Below are positions 52,390 to 60,165 of a stretch of 64,000 bases of DNA, one piece after another. The stretch's first letter is position 1, and each line of letters opens with the position of its first letter. The notes below the pieces were generated by a model that was not told where the DNA came from, ran no database searches, and worked only from the letters and a program-made list of their open reading frames with translations. Where the stretch lies: assembly GCF_001457025.1 (NCBI RefSeq), contig NZ_KQ758599.1, positions 62,001 through 126,000 of the forward strand. The letters run 5' to 3'. The position numbers were made by a program, and so were the translations under genes. This DNA comes from Pseudarthrobacter enclensis. Its GTDB lineage: Bacteria > Actinomycetota > Actinomycetes > Actinomycetales > Micrococcaceae.

Positions 52390-53694
52390 ATGACCACAAC
52401 CACCATCGGCGGCTGGAAAGCCACCGTCGCCGTGTCCATGTCCAACTACATCGAGGCGGGCTCCATCATTGCCCTCGCCACCAGCCTGACGCTGTGGCAG
52501 GAGTACTTCGGCTTCAGTAACCTGGTGGTGGGGCTGGTCGCGGCCCTGAGCGCCAACGCGTTCGGTGCCGCGATCGGCGCGATGATCGGCGGGCCGCTCG
52601 GTGACCGGTACGGCCGCAAATTCATCTACACCTACGACCTCATCCTCTACATGGCCGGGACGGCCCTGGTGATCTTCGCCGTCGCCCCCTGGATGCTCAT
52701 CCTCGGCGTGATCCTCACCGGCATCGCGGTGGGCGCCGGAGTTCCGGTGGCCTGGACCTACATTGCCGAAGAAGCCCCTTCCGAACACCGCGCGAAGCAC
52801 GTGGGCACCGCTCAGTTCGCCTGGTCCCTGGCCCCGGCGCTGGTGTTTCTGCTGGCCACGCTCGTCGTTCCGCTGGGGCTGCTGGGGAGCCGCCTGGTGT
52901 TCGCCCACCTCTTCGTCGTCGCCTTCATCACCTGGTGGATACGCCGCCGCCTCTCCGAATCCCAGACCTGGAAGAAGGCCAACGAGGAGCGCCGACTGGA
53001 AGAGGCTGCCGGCGTCAAGCGCCGCAACTACCGCGAACTGCTCACCAACGCCACCAACCTCAAGGCCATCCTCTTCCTGGTGGGCGTTTACGCCCTCTGG
53101 AACCTGGTCGCCGGGCAGATGGGCATTTTCATGCCGCGCGTCTACGAAACCTCCGGCGTGGAATCCGCCTCCGAACAGAACCTCCTCCAGGTGCTTCTCT
53201 GGGCGCTGACGGTACTGGCCACCTACTTCGGCTTCATGAAGTACGGCGACCGGGTGGACCGCCGCCTCCTCTATGGCATCGGCGCCGTCCTGGGCATCGC
53301 CGCCTGGGTGCTGCTGGTGTTCGTCAATGTCACCACCCCGGTCCTGATCCTGTTCGCTGCCCTGTGGGGCATCTCCGCGGGCATCGGCGCCCAGGCGTTC
53401 TACGCCCTGTGGGCCGCCGAAATGTTTGCCACCCGCTACCGGGCCAGCGCCCAGGGTGTGCTGTTCTTCGTGGCCCGCATCGTCGTCGGCCTCCTCAGCT
53501 ACTGGTTCCCCACGCTCCTGGCCGAGCAGGGCGTGCCGTTCGTGGGCATGATCATGATCGGCGCCCTGGTGGCGGCGTTGCTCATCGGCGTGATCTGGGC
53601 GCCGGACACCCGCGGCAAGAGCCTCGAGCAGATCGAAAGCGAACGTTACGGATCCTCCGTACGGCTGCCTGCCGAGAAGCTTCCTGCACCGTAG
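52390..53694 (+). CDS. MFS sugar transporter (candidate L-rhamnose permease)
   Basis: Sugar-porter-like major facilitator, 434 aa, twelve predicted helices. Motifs: GGPLGDRYGRKFIYTYDLIL after helix 2 (motif A), VAWTYIAEEAPSEHR, LLEQ-type central loop ESQTWKKANEERRLEEA, and the C-terminal PDTRGKSLEQIE typical of the family. It directly follows the rhamnose-lactate operon and has the same type-B operator, so uptake of L-rhamnose or a related monosaccharide is likely. GAAGGAAG precedes the ATG. Confidence 0.85.
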   Translation: MTTTTIGGWKATVAVSMSNYIEAGSIIALATSLTLWQEYFGFSNLVVGLVAALSANAFGAAIGAMIGGPLGDRYGRKFIYTYDLILYMAGTALVIFAVAPWMLILGVILTGIAVGAGVPVAWTYIAEEAPSEHRAKHVGTAQFAWSLAPALVFLLATLVVPLGLLGSRLVFAHLFVVAFITWWIRRRLSESQTWKKANEERRLEEAAGVKRRNYRELLTNATNLKAILFLVGVYALWNLVAGQMGIFMPRVYETSGVESASEQNLLQVLLWALTVLATYFGFMKYGDRVDRRLLYGIGAVLGIAAWVLLVFVNVTTPVLILFAALWGISAGIGAQAFYALWAAEMFATRYRASAQGVLFFVARIVVGLLSYWFPTLLAEQGVPFVGMIMIGALVAALLIGVIWAPDTRGKSLEQIESERYGSSVRLPAEKLPAP

Positions 53695-53703
53695 GATTCA
53701 GCC

Positions 53704-54708
53704 ATGCCCCTCTTCGACTTTCCACTGGACCAGCTTCGCCGCTATACCTCCGACGTCACACCTCCTCCTGACCTGTCAGAGTTCTGGGACGCCACCATCG
53801 GTGAGGCGCGGGCTTTTTCGCTGGACGCCACCTTCGGGCCGGTCGAGAACTACCTCACGCTCATCGACACGTTCGACGTCACTTTTGCCGGCTACGGAGG
53901 GGCGCCCGTCAAGGGTTGGCTGCACCTGCCGGCAACCCGGGAGCCCGGCGCCCGGTTGCCCGTGGTGGTCCAGTACATCGGCTACTCAGGCGGCCGGGGG
54001 CTGGTGAATCAGGACACCCGGTGGGCGCAGGCCGGGTATGCGCACTTCATCATGGACACGCGCGGCCAGGGGTATGGGGGAGTGGTGGGCGATACGCCGG
54101 ACCCGCACCCCTCGGCCGGCGGCGTGGCGCATGCGGGCCTCATGACCAGGGGTATCGGCAGCAGGGAGGACTACTACTACCGGCGCGTCTACGTGGACGC
54201 GTTCCGGGCGGTGGAAGCGGCCCAGTCGCATCCCGCCGTCGACCCCGGACGCGTGGTCCTGGCCGGCGTCAGCCAGGGCGGCGGAATCGTGGTGGCCACG
54301 GCGGGCCTTGCGGCGGGACGGCTCGACGGCGTCATCGCCGCGCTGCCCGACGTCCCCTTCCTGCAGGACTTTCCGCGCGCCATCGATATCGCCCCGCGCG
54401 GCCCATACCCCGAAGTCGCCCAGTTCCTGGCGCGCCACCGGGACCGGTATCCGGCCGTCCTGGACGTCCTCAGGTACTTCGACGGGGTCAACCTGGCCCG
54501 CTGGGCCACGGCCCCGGCGCTGTACTCGGTGGCGCAGATGGATGACGTCTGCCCGCCCTCCACCGTTTTCGCCAGCTTCAACGCGTATGGATCCGGCGGG
54601 CCGGGCGCCGCCAAGGAGATCGAGGTCTACCGGTTCAACAACCATGAGGGCGGCCAGGAGCACCAGTGGATCAGGCAGCTGCTGTTTCTCCGCGGGATTT
54701 TGGGGTAA
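53704..54708 (+). CDS. Acetylxylan esterase / cephalosporin C deacetylase family (CE7)
   Basis: Alpha/beta-hydrolase of the CE7 family, 334 aa, without signal peptide. Seen: the RGQ motif in MDTRGQGYGG, the nucleophile GVSQGGGI near residue 189, an Asp in SVAQMDDVCPPS and the catalytic His in FNNHEGGQ near 313. CE7 enzymes deacetylate a range of small oligosaccharides. TAGGAT, whose first three bases are the stop codon of the MFS gene, lies six bases before the ATG, hinting at a separate leaderless transcript. Confidence 0.9.
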   Translation: MPLFDFPLDQLRRYTSDVTPPPDLSEFWDATIGEARAFSLDATFGPVENYLTLIDTFDVTFAGYGGAPVKGWLHLPATREPGARLPVVVQYIGYSGGRGLVNQDTRWAQAGYAHFIMDTRGQGYGGVVGDTPDPHPSAGGVAHAGLMTRGIGSREDYYYRRVYVDAFRAVEAAQSHPAVDPGRVVLAGVSQGGGIVVATAGLAAGRLDGVIAALPDVPFLQDFPRAIDIAPRGPYPEVAQFLARHRDRYPAVLDVLRYFDGVNLARWATAPALYSVAQMDDVCPPSTVFASFNAYGSGGPGAAKEIEVYRFNNHEGGQEHQWIRQLLFLRGILG

Positions 54709-54727
54709 CTTCCTGACCGTGGCCTGA

Positions 54728-54739
54728 GAAAGCGGTTTC
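54728..54739. promoter_or_regulatory. LacI-type operator (type A)
   Basis: GAAAGCGGTTTC, one mismatch from a perfect palindrome, 20 bases before the GPH symporter start codon. Confidence 0.55.
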
Positions 54740-54759
54740 CAGGCGACGGCGAGGGAGAC

Positions 54760-56082
54760 ATGAAGAAGCTCAGCAGGCTCAGCGTGGTGGGGTACGGCGC
54801 CGGCGACGCCGCCAACAGCATGGTCATCAGCACGGCCAACATGTTCCTGCTGGTGTACTACACGGACGTTGCCGGAATCGCGGCCGCTGCGGCAGGGACC
54901 CTCCTGGTGGTGGCCCGGGTGTTCAATGCCTTCACGGACATTGCCGCCGGCCGCATCGTGGACCGGGTGCAATGGACCCGGTGGGGCAAGTTCAGGCCGT
55001 TCCTGATGTTCGGGTTCGTTCCGCTGGTGTTGGGCGCCGCCGTGTTCCACGTGCCGGACGCCGCTCCGGACGCCAAGCTGCTCTATGCCTACTGCACCTA
55101 CGGGCTGGTGTGCCTGGCCTACAGCCTGGTCAACGTCCCGTATGGCTGCCTGGTGGGGGCCATGACGCAGGATCCCCGCGAACGGGCGCGGCTGGCGGGC
55201 GCCAGGACCATCGGCGGCCTAGCCACCGGGGCGGTCCTGGGGTTCGTCGTCGCTCCGCTTCTCGGTGCCGGCGGAGACATGCAGCAGATCTTCACCGTGC
55301 TCACCATCGCCTTCGCCGGCATCGGGTCGCTGCTGTACCTGTTCACCGGCCTGGCCTGCCGTGAACAGGTGGGCGGGGCCATCCCCAGGATCACGCTGCG
55401 GCAAAGCATCAATGCCCTCCGGACCAACTCGCCGCTCCTGGTCCTGTGCGTCAGCTCGGTCCTGTTCGTTACGGGGAACTCGGCAACCGGCGCCGCCCAG
55501 TTCTTCTACCTGCGCGATGTGCTCTCCCGGGTCGACCTGTTCCCCGTCATGGCCGCCACCCAGGTGCTCATCACCCTGACGCTCGCCGTCGCCATGCCGC
55601 GGCCCGTGGCGAAATGGGGCAAAAAGGCAGTCTTCACCGCCGGATGCCTTCTGGGCGTGGCCGGCGGCGTCGCCGTCTTCGTGGCCCCCGCGGGGCTGCC
55701 CTGGCTGGCGGTGGCGGGCATTGTGCTTGCCCAGCTCTCCTCCGCCACGGTGGGCATCCTCACCTGGGCGCTGATCGCGGACACCGTGGAATACGGCGAA
55801 TGGAAAACCGGCGTCCGGGTACAGGGCATCAACTACGCCCTGCTTGCTGCCACCAGGAAGCTCGGCATGGGCTTCGGCGGAGGGCTCGTGGCCTACGCAC
55901 TCGCCTGGGGCGCCTACGACGCCGCCCTCCACGAACAGGCCGGTGACGCAGTCCTGGCCATCCGTGCCGCCGCGGGACTGCTGCCCGGCATCCTGGCGCT
56001 GGCCGCCGTCGTCGTCATGTCCTGGTACCGGCTCACCGACAGCCGGCACGCCGAACTGGTGGCCGCCCTGCAGTCCCGTTGA
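54760..56082 (+). CDS. GPH-family glycoside/uronide:cation symporter (MelB/UidB-like)
   Basis: Twelve-helix carrier of the glycoside-pentoside-hexuronide family, 440 aa. The N-terminus reads VVGYGAGDAANSMVISTANM and is followed by the family-typical FNAFTDIAAGRIVDRVQWTRWGK segment (cation-binding region), VNVPYGCLVGAMTQDP, and IADTVEYGEWKTGVRVQG. It probably co-transports a galactoside or uronide. A type-A operator lies upstream, tying it to the first LacI regulator. GAGGGAG precedes the ATG. Last gene of the pectin island. Confidence 0.88.
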   Translation: MKKLSRLSVVGYGAGDAANSMVISTANMFLLVYYTDVAGIAAAAAGTLLVVARVFNAFTDIAAGRIVDRVQWTRWGKFRPFLMFGFVPLVLGAAVFHVPDAAPDAKLLYAYCTYGLVCLAYSLVNVPYGCLVGAMTQDPRERARLAGARTIGGLATGAVLGFVVAPLLGAGGDMQQIFTVLTIAFAGIGSLLYLFTGLACREQVGGAIPRITLRQSINALRTNSPLLVLCVSSVLFVTGNSATGAAQFFYLRDVLSRVDLFPVMAATQVLITLTLAVAMPRPVAKWGKKAVFTAGCLLGVAGGVAVFVAPAGLPWLAVAGIVLAQLSSATVGILTWALIADTVEYGEWKTGVRVQGINYALLAATRKLGMGFGGGLVAYALAWGAYDAALHEQAGDAVLAIRAAAGLLPGILALAAVVVMSWYRLTDSRHAELVAALQSR

Positions 56083-56103
56083 CGCCATGTGACACGGCCG
56101 ATT

Positions 56104-56131
56104 TTGCCGTTCGACCGCCCGGGGCTATGGT
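56104..56131 (+). promoter_or_regulatory. Promoter of DAHP synthase leader
   Basis: TTGCCG (56104-56109), 16 bp, TATGGT (56126-56131). The -10 ends six bases before the leader ATG at 56138, so the leader mRNA would begin at or next to its start codon. Confidence 0.65.
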
Positions 56132-56137
56132 CTTCCC

Positions 56138-56197
56138 ATGACTAACCGTTGGTATGCGTATTTTTCGTTGGCTCTGGAGGGGCCCGCGTCTAACTGA
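56138..56197 (+). CDS. Aromatic leader peptide (19 aa) for DAHP synthase attenuation
   Basis: MTNRWYAYFSLALEGPASN, then TGA. Trp, Tyr, Tyr and Phe codons are crowded into five positions (56150-56164), just as expected of a ribosome-mediated attenuator that senses aromatic amino acids. It is leaderless. The codons following the aromatic run form the 5' half of a strong hairpin. A comparable leader gene (aroR) upstream of the DAHP synthase gene is known in Corynebacterium glutamicum. Confidence 0.78.
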   Translation: MTNRWYAYFSLALEGPASN

Positions 56198-56250
56198 CAC
56201 GCATCCAGCATTCCTTCAGAGCCAACAGGGCAGAGACCATTCTCTGCCCT
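56167..56250 (+). promoter_or_regulatory. Attenuator hairpins upstream of DAHP synthase gene
   Basis: Hairpin 1:2 pairs 56167-56182 with 56211-56226: 13 Watson-Crick pairs plus three G-U. Hairpin 3:4 pairs 56227-56236 with 56241-56250 (AGGGCAGAGA/TCTCTGCCCT), ten perfect pairs and a 4-nt loop. A ribosome paused on the Trp/Tyr/Phe codons would cover arm 1. The T-run after 3:4 is weak, and I could not identify a competing antiterminator of comparable strength; TCAGAGCC (56216-56223) can also pair with GGTTCTGA (56268-56275). Confidence 0.65.
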
Positions 56251-56313
56251 TCGCCGTTTCTCCGGCGGGTTCTGATATCCGGGCCCGCTTCCCATCTGGA
56301 ACAGGACCCGAAC

Positions 56314-57414
56314 ATGAGCACCGCAACAGCAGCCGCCACATCCACCTCGAACCTGCGCGTCAGCGAATTCACCCCGCTGCCCACGCCTTCCGACCTGATC
56401 GCGGAACTGCCCCTGGACGCCCAGGCGGCCGCCGTCGTCGAACGCGGACGCGGTGAAGTCCGCGCCATCATGGACGGCGTGGACGACCGCCTGCTGGTGA
56501 TTGTGGGCCCGTGCTCCATCCATGACCCCAAGGCCGGGCTGGAATACGCCCGCCGGCTGGTCAGCCAGGCCGAGAAGCACAAGGAAGACCTCCTCATCGT
56601 CATGCGGACGTACTTCGAAAAGCCGCGCACCACCGTGGGCTGGAAGGGCCTGATCAACGATCCCCGCCTGGACGGCAGCCACGACATGGTGGCCGGACTG
56701 CGGACCGCCCGGCACTTCCTGCAGCAGGTCACCGCCCTGGGCCTGCCCACCGCCACCGAATTCCTGGAACCGATCAGCCCGCAATACATGGCCGACCTGA
56801 TCTCCTGGGGCGCCATCGGCGCGCGCACCACCGAAAGCCAGATCCACCGCCAGCTCGCCTCCGGGCTGTCCATGCCCATCGGGTTCAAGAACGGCACCGA
56901 CGGCGGCCTGCAGGTTGCCATCGACGCCTGCGGTGCGGCCGCGGCAGCCCAGGCTTTCCTGGGGATCGACGGCGACGGCCGCGCCGCGCTGGTGTCAACC
57001 GCCGGCAACCCGGACACCCATGTGATCCTCCGCGGCGGGCGGAAGGGACCCAACTACTCCGCCGCTGACGTTGAAGCTGCCTCCGGCACCATGGCGGGCA
57101 AGGGCCTGAACCCCCGCCTGATTGTCGACGCCAGCCATGCCAACAGCGGCAAGAGCCACCACCGGCAGGCCGAGGTGGCCCTGGAAATCGGCGCCCAGCT
57201 CGAGGACGGCGGGCCGGCGGCGCAGGCCGTTGCCGGCGTGATGCTGGAGAGCTTCCTGGTGGGCGGCGCCCAGAACCTGGATGTCGCGGAGCACGCGGCC
57301 GGGCGTACCGCGCTGGTCTACGGGCAGAGCGTCACCGATGCGTGCATGGAATGGGATGTCACGGTGTCGGTCCTGGAGCAGCTGGCGGCTTCCGCCCGCA
57401 AGCGGCGGGGCTGA
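56314..57414 (+). CDS. aroG: 3-deoxy-7-phosphoheptulonate synthase (DAHP synthase, class I AroAI-alpha type)
   Basis: First enzyme of the shikimate pathway, condensing phosphoenolpyruvate with erythrose-4-phosphate. 366 aa. Motifs: LVIVGPCSIHDPKAGLEYA, MRTYFEKPRTTVGWKGL, ATEFLEPISPQYMADLISWG, GARTTESQIHRQLASGLSMP, GFKNGTDGG, and IVDASHANSGK with metal and PEP ligands. This is the E. coli AroFGH-type rather than the type II enzyme also common in actinobacteria. Expression is probably attenuated by the aromatic leader upstream. AGGA precedes the ATG. Confidence 0.94.
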   Translation: MSTATAAATSTSNLRVSEFTPLPTPSDLIAELPLDAQAAAVVERGRGEVRAIMDGVDDRLLVIVGPCSIHDPKAGLEYARRLVSQAEKHKEDLLIVMRTYFEKPRTTVGWKGLINDPRLDGSHDMVAGLRTARHFLQQVTALGLPTATEFLEPISPQYMADLISWGAIGARTTESQIHRQLASGLSMPIGFKNGTDGGLQVAIDACGAAAAAQAFLGIDGDGRAALVSTAGNPDTHVILRGGRKGPNYSAADVEAASGTMAGKGLNPRLIVDASHANSGKSHHRQAEVALEIGAQLEDGGPAAQAVAGVMLESFLVGGAQNLDVAEHAAGRTALVYGQSVTDACMEWDVTVSVLEQLAASARKRRG

Positions 57415-57586
57415 TCCAGGGGGGTACTGGCCGACGAAATAGGGGGACGCAGCTACTTTCACTTCTGCCACAGGAACATCTAGAGTATCTGGATAGGTGG
57501 TTGGTGGATGGCTCAGCATCGGAACACCGCATTGGCACGAACCTGGGGTCACTGTTGTCCATCCGTCAGCAAAGGAAAATAGGGAA

Positions 57587-57799
57587 ATGTCCGCAGAACA
57601 GAACTTCTCGAACGCGAAGTTCCTGACCGTGGCTGAAGTTGCCGAGGTCATGCGCGTCTCCAAAATGACCGTCTACAGGCTGGTCCACTCAGGCGAAATG
57701 CCTGCAGTCCGGTTCGGCCGCTCCTACCGGGTGCCTGAAAGCGCCGTGGACCAGTACCTCAAGGGTGCTGTGGTGGACGGCCACACCGGCACCGCCTAG
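57587..57799 (+). CDS. bldC: BldC-family excisionase/MerR-like DNA-binding protein
   Basis: Small winged-helix protein of 70 aa: FLTVAEVAEVMRVSKMTVYR (HTH), LVHSGEMPAVRFGRSYRVPE (wing), ESAVDQYLKGAVVDG. The sequence closely matches the actinobacterial BldC family; in Streptomyces BldC controls the timing of development, while its role in non-sporulating relatives is less clear. The ATG at 57587 has AGGGAA; the frame is open 30 codons upstream, but that part has no homology I recognise. It stands alone between the DAHP synthase gene and bS22. Confidence 0.88.
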   Translation: MSAEQNFSNAKFLTVAEVAEVMRVSKMTVYRLVHSGEMPAVRFGRSYRVPESAVDQYLKGAVVDGHTGTA

Positions 57800-57950
57800 G
57801 GAAGCCTGTCAAAGGCCACTCCCCGGAGGCGGTACCCTGTTAAGGAACGTTTTACGTCATTGTAAGAATCTGTCAGTTGTTCAGTTCGTAGCTTTGTCCG
57901 CGGACCTTTTCCATCAGACAGGTACTGCATCTAGTTTGTAAGGAACTTTC

Positions 57951-58049
57951 GTGGGTTCAGTTATTAAGAAGCGTCGCAAGCGTATGGCCAAGAAGAAGCA
58001 CCGCAAGCTGCTTCGCAAGACCCGTCACCAGCGCCGCAACAAGAAGTAG
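57951..58049 (+). CDS. Small ribosomal protein bS22 (AURKAIP1/COX24 domain)
   Basis: A 32-residue, extremely basic protein (MGSVIKKRRKRMAKKKHRKL, LRKTRHQRRNKK) read from a GTG with AAGGAAC seven bases before it. It matches the actinobacterial bS22 / AURKAIP1-COX24 peptide found in mycobacterial small subunits. It is monocistronic with its own terminator. A -10-like TAGTTT at 57932-57937 lies 17 bases after TTCCAT. Easily missed because of its size. Confidence 0.9.
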   Translation: MGSVIKKRRKRMAKKKHRKLLRKTRHQRRNKK

Positions 58050-58069
58050 AAATACTTCCAACAGCGTGA

Positions 58070-58103
58070 AAATGCCCGCCGCCTTCCGAGGCGGCGGGCA
58101 TTT
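58070..58103. terminator. Strong intrinsic terminator
   Basis: A 14-bp perfect stem, AAATGCCCGCCGCC / GGCGGCGGGCATTT, around a 6-nt loop. It ends bS22 transcription and may also serve the convergent HAD phosphatase gene. Confidence 0.88.
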
Positions 58104-58131
58104 CTGTGTCCTGGGGGGAGCCGCCCGGAAC

Positions 58132-58950
58132 CTATGCCCGGGGGCCGCGGATGCGGGCGAAGCCTTTCCAGAGCCCGTAGACGGCGCCGCCCATGGTGGC
58201 TGCCTTGAGGCCGAAGGTCGCCGCCCGGCGCCCGGCCCGGAAGTCGTAGACCGGCCAGTTGTGGTCGCGGGCGTGGCGTCGCAGCCTTGCGTCCGGGTTG
58301 ATGGCCACGGGATGGCCCACCAGGGACAGCAGCGGAATGTCGTTGTAGGAATCGCTGTAGGCCCAGCAGCGCTTGAGGTCCAGGCCTTCCTGGTCCGCGA
58401 TGCCCTGCACCGCGACCGCCTTGGCCGAGCCGTGCAGGATGTCTCCCACCAGGCGTCCGGTGTACATGCCGTCCGATACCTCGCCCACGGTGCCCAGTGC
58501 CCCGGTCAGGCCCAGCCTGGTGGAAATCACCGTGGCCACCTCAATGGGGGTGGCGGTGACCAGCCACACGCGGCGTCCCACCCTGAGGTGCTGCTCGGCG
58601 AGGGCCTTCGCCCCGGGCCAGATCCGCGAGGCGATCATCTCGTCGTAGACTTCCTCGCCCAGCGCCTTGATGTCATCAACGGTAATGCCGGCCGCGAGGG
58701 TGAGTGCGGAGTCACGGACGGCATGGACGTCGTCGATGTTCTCGCCGCGGGCCATGAACTTGAACTGCTTCCAGGCAAATCCGGCCGCCTGGGGCAGGGT
58801 GAACGCGCCGCGCTGGTGCATCTTCCGGGCAACATGGAACAGGCTGGCACCGCGCATCAGGGTGTTGTCCACGTCGAAGAACGCCGCCTCGCCCGGCTGC
58901 AGCGGAGCAACCGGCCGGGTCACAACGGCGACGTATTTCTCCTCGGGCAT
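58132..58950 (-). CDS. HAD-superfamily IB phosphatase (SerB-like)
   Basis: HAD-IB hydrolase, 272 aa. Motif I AAFFDVDNTLMRGAS carries the nucleophile and acid/base Asp, motif II lies in WLVTATPIEVATV, motif III is the Lys region of HGSAKAVAVQ, and motif IV is WAYSDSYNDIPLLSLV. The family includes phosphoserine phosphatase and lysophosphatidate-type phosphatases, so the substrate is uncertain. The ATG at 58950 has TAGACT seven bases upstream on the minus strand, suggesting a leaderless transcript; the longer frame would overlap the divergent glutaredoxin-like gene. Confidence 0.85.
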   Translation of the reverse strand: MPEEKYVAVVTRPVAPLQPGEAAFFDVDNTLMRGASLFHVARKMHQRGAFTLPQAAGFAWKQFKFMARGENIDDVHAVRDSALTLAAGITVDDIKALGEEVYDEMIASRIWPGAKALAEQHLRVGRRVWLVTATPIEVATVISTRLGLTGALGTVGEVSDGMYTGRLVGDILHGSAKAVAVQGIADQEGLDLKRCWAYSDSYNDIPLLSLVGHPVAINPDARLRRHARDHNWPVYDFRAGRRAATFGLKAATMGGAVYGLWKGFARIRGPRA

Positions 58951-59027
58951 GGACTTGAGTCTAGTCAATCCGCCGGGTTGACGCCGTCGGCGTGCCGGGG
59001 CGTGCAGAACGGCGCTACCGTTAAAGC

Positions 59028-59282
59028 ATGGCCACACCCCGCGTCGTCCTGCTCACCAAAGCGAACTGCCACCTGTGCGAAGAGGCGCGCGCCGCCGTCG
59101 GACGTGTCACTGCCGCCCTGGGCCTTGGCTGGAGCGAGGAGCTGGTGGACAACCAGCCTGACCTGCGCGAACGCTACGCCGAGGAGATCCCCGTGGTCCT
59201 GGTGGATGGTGTCCAGCGCGACTTCTGGAAGATCGACGAAGCCCGGCTGGAGCGCGTTCTCCAGCGCGCCATGGCCCAATAG
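59028..59282 (+). CDS. Glutaredoxin-like protein (DUF836)
   Basis: A small thioredoxin-fold protein, 84 aa: PRVVLLTKANCHLCEEARAA with a CxxC motif (CHLC), EELVDNQPDLRERYAEEIPV with the cis-Pro region IPVVLVDG. Family DUF836/glutaredoxin-like; redox partner unknown. TACCGT (59016-59021) ends six bases before the ATG, again a leaderless arrangement. It lies 89 nt upstream of rex in the same direction. Confidence 0.85.
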   Translation: MATPRVVLLTKANCHLCEEARAAVGRVTAALGLGWSEELVDNQPDLRERYAEEIPVVLVDGVQRDFWKIDEARLERVLQRAMAQ

Positions 59283-59371
59283 CGGACGGCCCGCAGGGAC
59301 GGAGCCCGCTTTGTTGGCGCCGGGCGCGGGCATTTAGAGTGGATGCACAACGCAATGCAAGGGAGGAGCTG

Positions 59372-60076
59372 GTGACGTCGCTGGACTCAACTCCCCATGC
59401 TGTCCCGGACCTCCCGGGCGCCACGGGTACCCCGGCCAAGCAGATTCCGCCCGCAGCGGTGGCGAGGCTGACGCTGTACCTGCGCGCCCTTAATTCACTG
59501 CTGGCCGACGGCGTTGAACGGGTTTCCTCCGAATCTCTCGCCGAAGCCTCCGGCGTCAGCTCGTCGACCCTCCGCAAGGACCTTTCCTACGTCGGGTCCT
59601 ACGGCACCCGCGGCGTGGGCTACGAAGTCCAGTACCTGAGCCGGCATATTGCAGCGGCGCTGGGACTAACCCATGACTGGAAGGTCGCCATTGTGGGGGC
59701 CGGCAACCTGGGGAAGGCCCTGGCCAGGTACGGTGGATTCGAATCGCGCGGTTTCGACGTGGTGGCCATCTTCGACGCCGACCAGATGGTGGTGGGCAAC
59801 GAGGTGGGCTGGCTGCGGGTCAGCGATGTGGCGGACCTGGAGGCAGTGCTGCACCGGACCGGAGCCAATATGGTGGTCCTTGCCCTCCCGGCCGCCGTGG
59901 CCCAAGGGGTCTGTGACCGCGTGGTGGCCGCCGGGGTGCGGAGCGTCCTGAGCTTCGCGCCCGTGATGCTGCAGGTTCCGGAAGGGGTCAACCTGCGCAA
60001 AGTGGACATGGCCACCGAACTGCAGATCCTCGCCTACCACGCCCAGCGGGCGCAGGCGCCGGAGCAGACAGCCTGA
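59372..60076 (+). CDS. rex: Redox-sensing transcriptional repressor Rex
   Basis: NADH/NAD+-responsive repressor, 234 aa. N-terminal winged helix: ARLTLYLRALNSLLADGVER, ESLAEASGVSSSTLRKDLSY, VGSYGTRGVGYEV. C-terminal Rossmann domain: VAIVGAGNLGKALARYGGF with GxGxxG, IFDADQMVVG, VRSVLSFAPVMLQVPEGVNL. Rex controls respiratory and fermentative genes when NADH rises. The GTG at 59372 is chosen because GGGAGGAG precedes it; an upstream GTG at 59339 lies ahead of that site. No obvious Rex operator (TTGTGAA-N4-TTCACAA) is seen before the gene. Confidence 0.92.
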   Translation: MTSLDSTPHAVPDLPGATGTPAKQIPPAAVARLTLYLRALNSLLADGVERVSSESLAEASGVSSSTLRKDLSYVGSYGTRGVGYEVQYLSRHIAAALGLTHDWKVAIVGAGNLGKALARYGGFESRGFDVVAIFDADQMVVGNEVGWLRVSDVADLEAVLHRTGANMVVLALPAAVAQGVCDRVVAAGVRSVLSFAPVMLQVPEGVNLRKVDMATELQILAYHAQRAQAPEQTA

Positions 60077-60115
60077 GGGACCCGCACGACGCCACGCGTC
60101 CGCTCCCGGACGACA

Positions 60116-60155
60116 AAAAGCGGCCCGGGATGCCTGCGCATCCCGGGCCGCTTTT
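60116..60155. terminator. Strong bidirectional terminator
   Basis: An 18-bp perfect stem (AAAAGCGGCCCGGGATGC and complement) with a 4-nt loop, A-run on one side and T-run on the other, between rex and the convergent membrane-protein gene. Confidence 0.93.
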
Positions 60156-60165
60156 CTGTAGTGGG

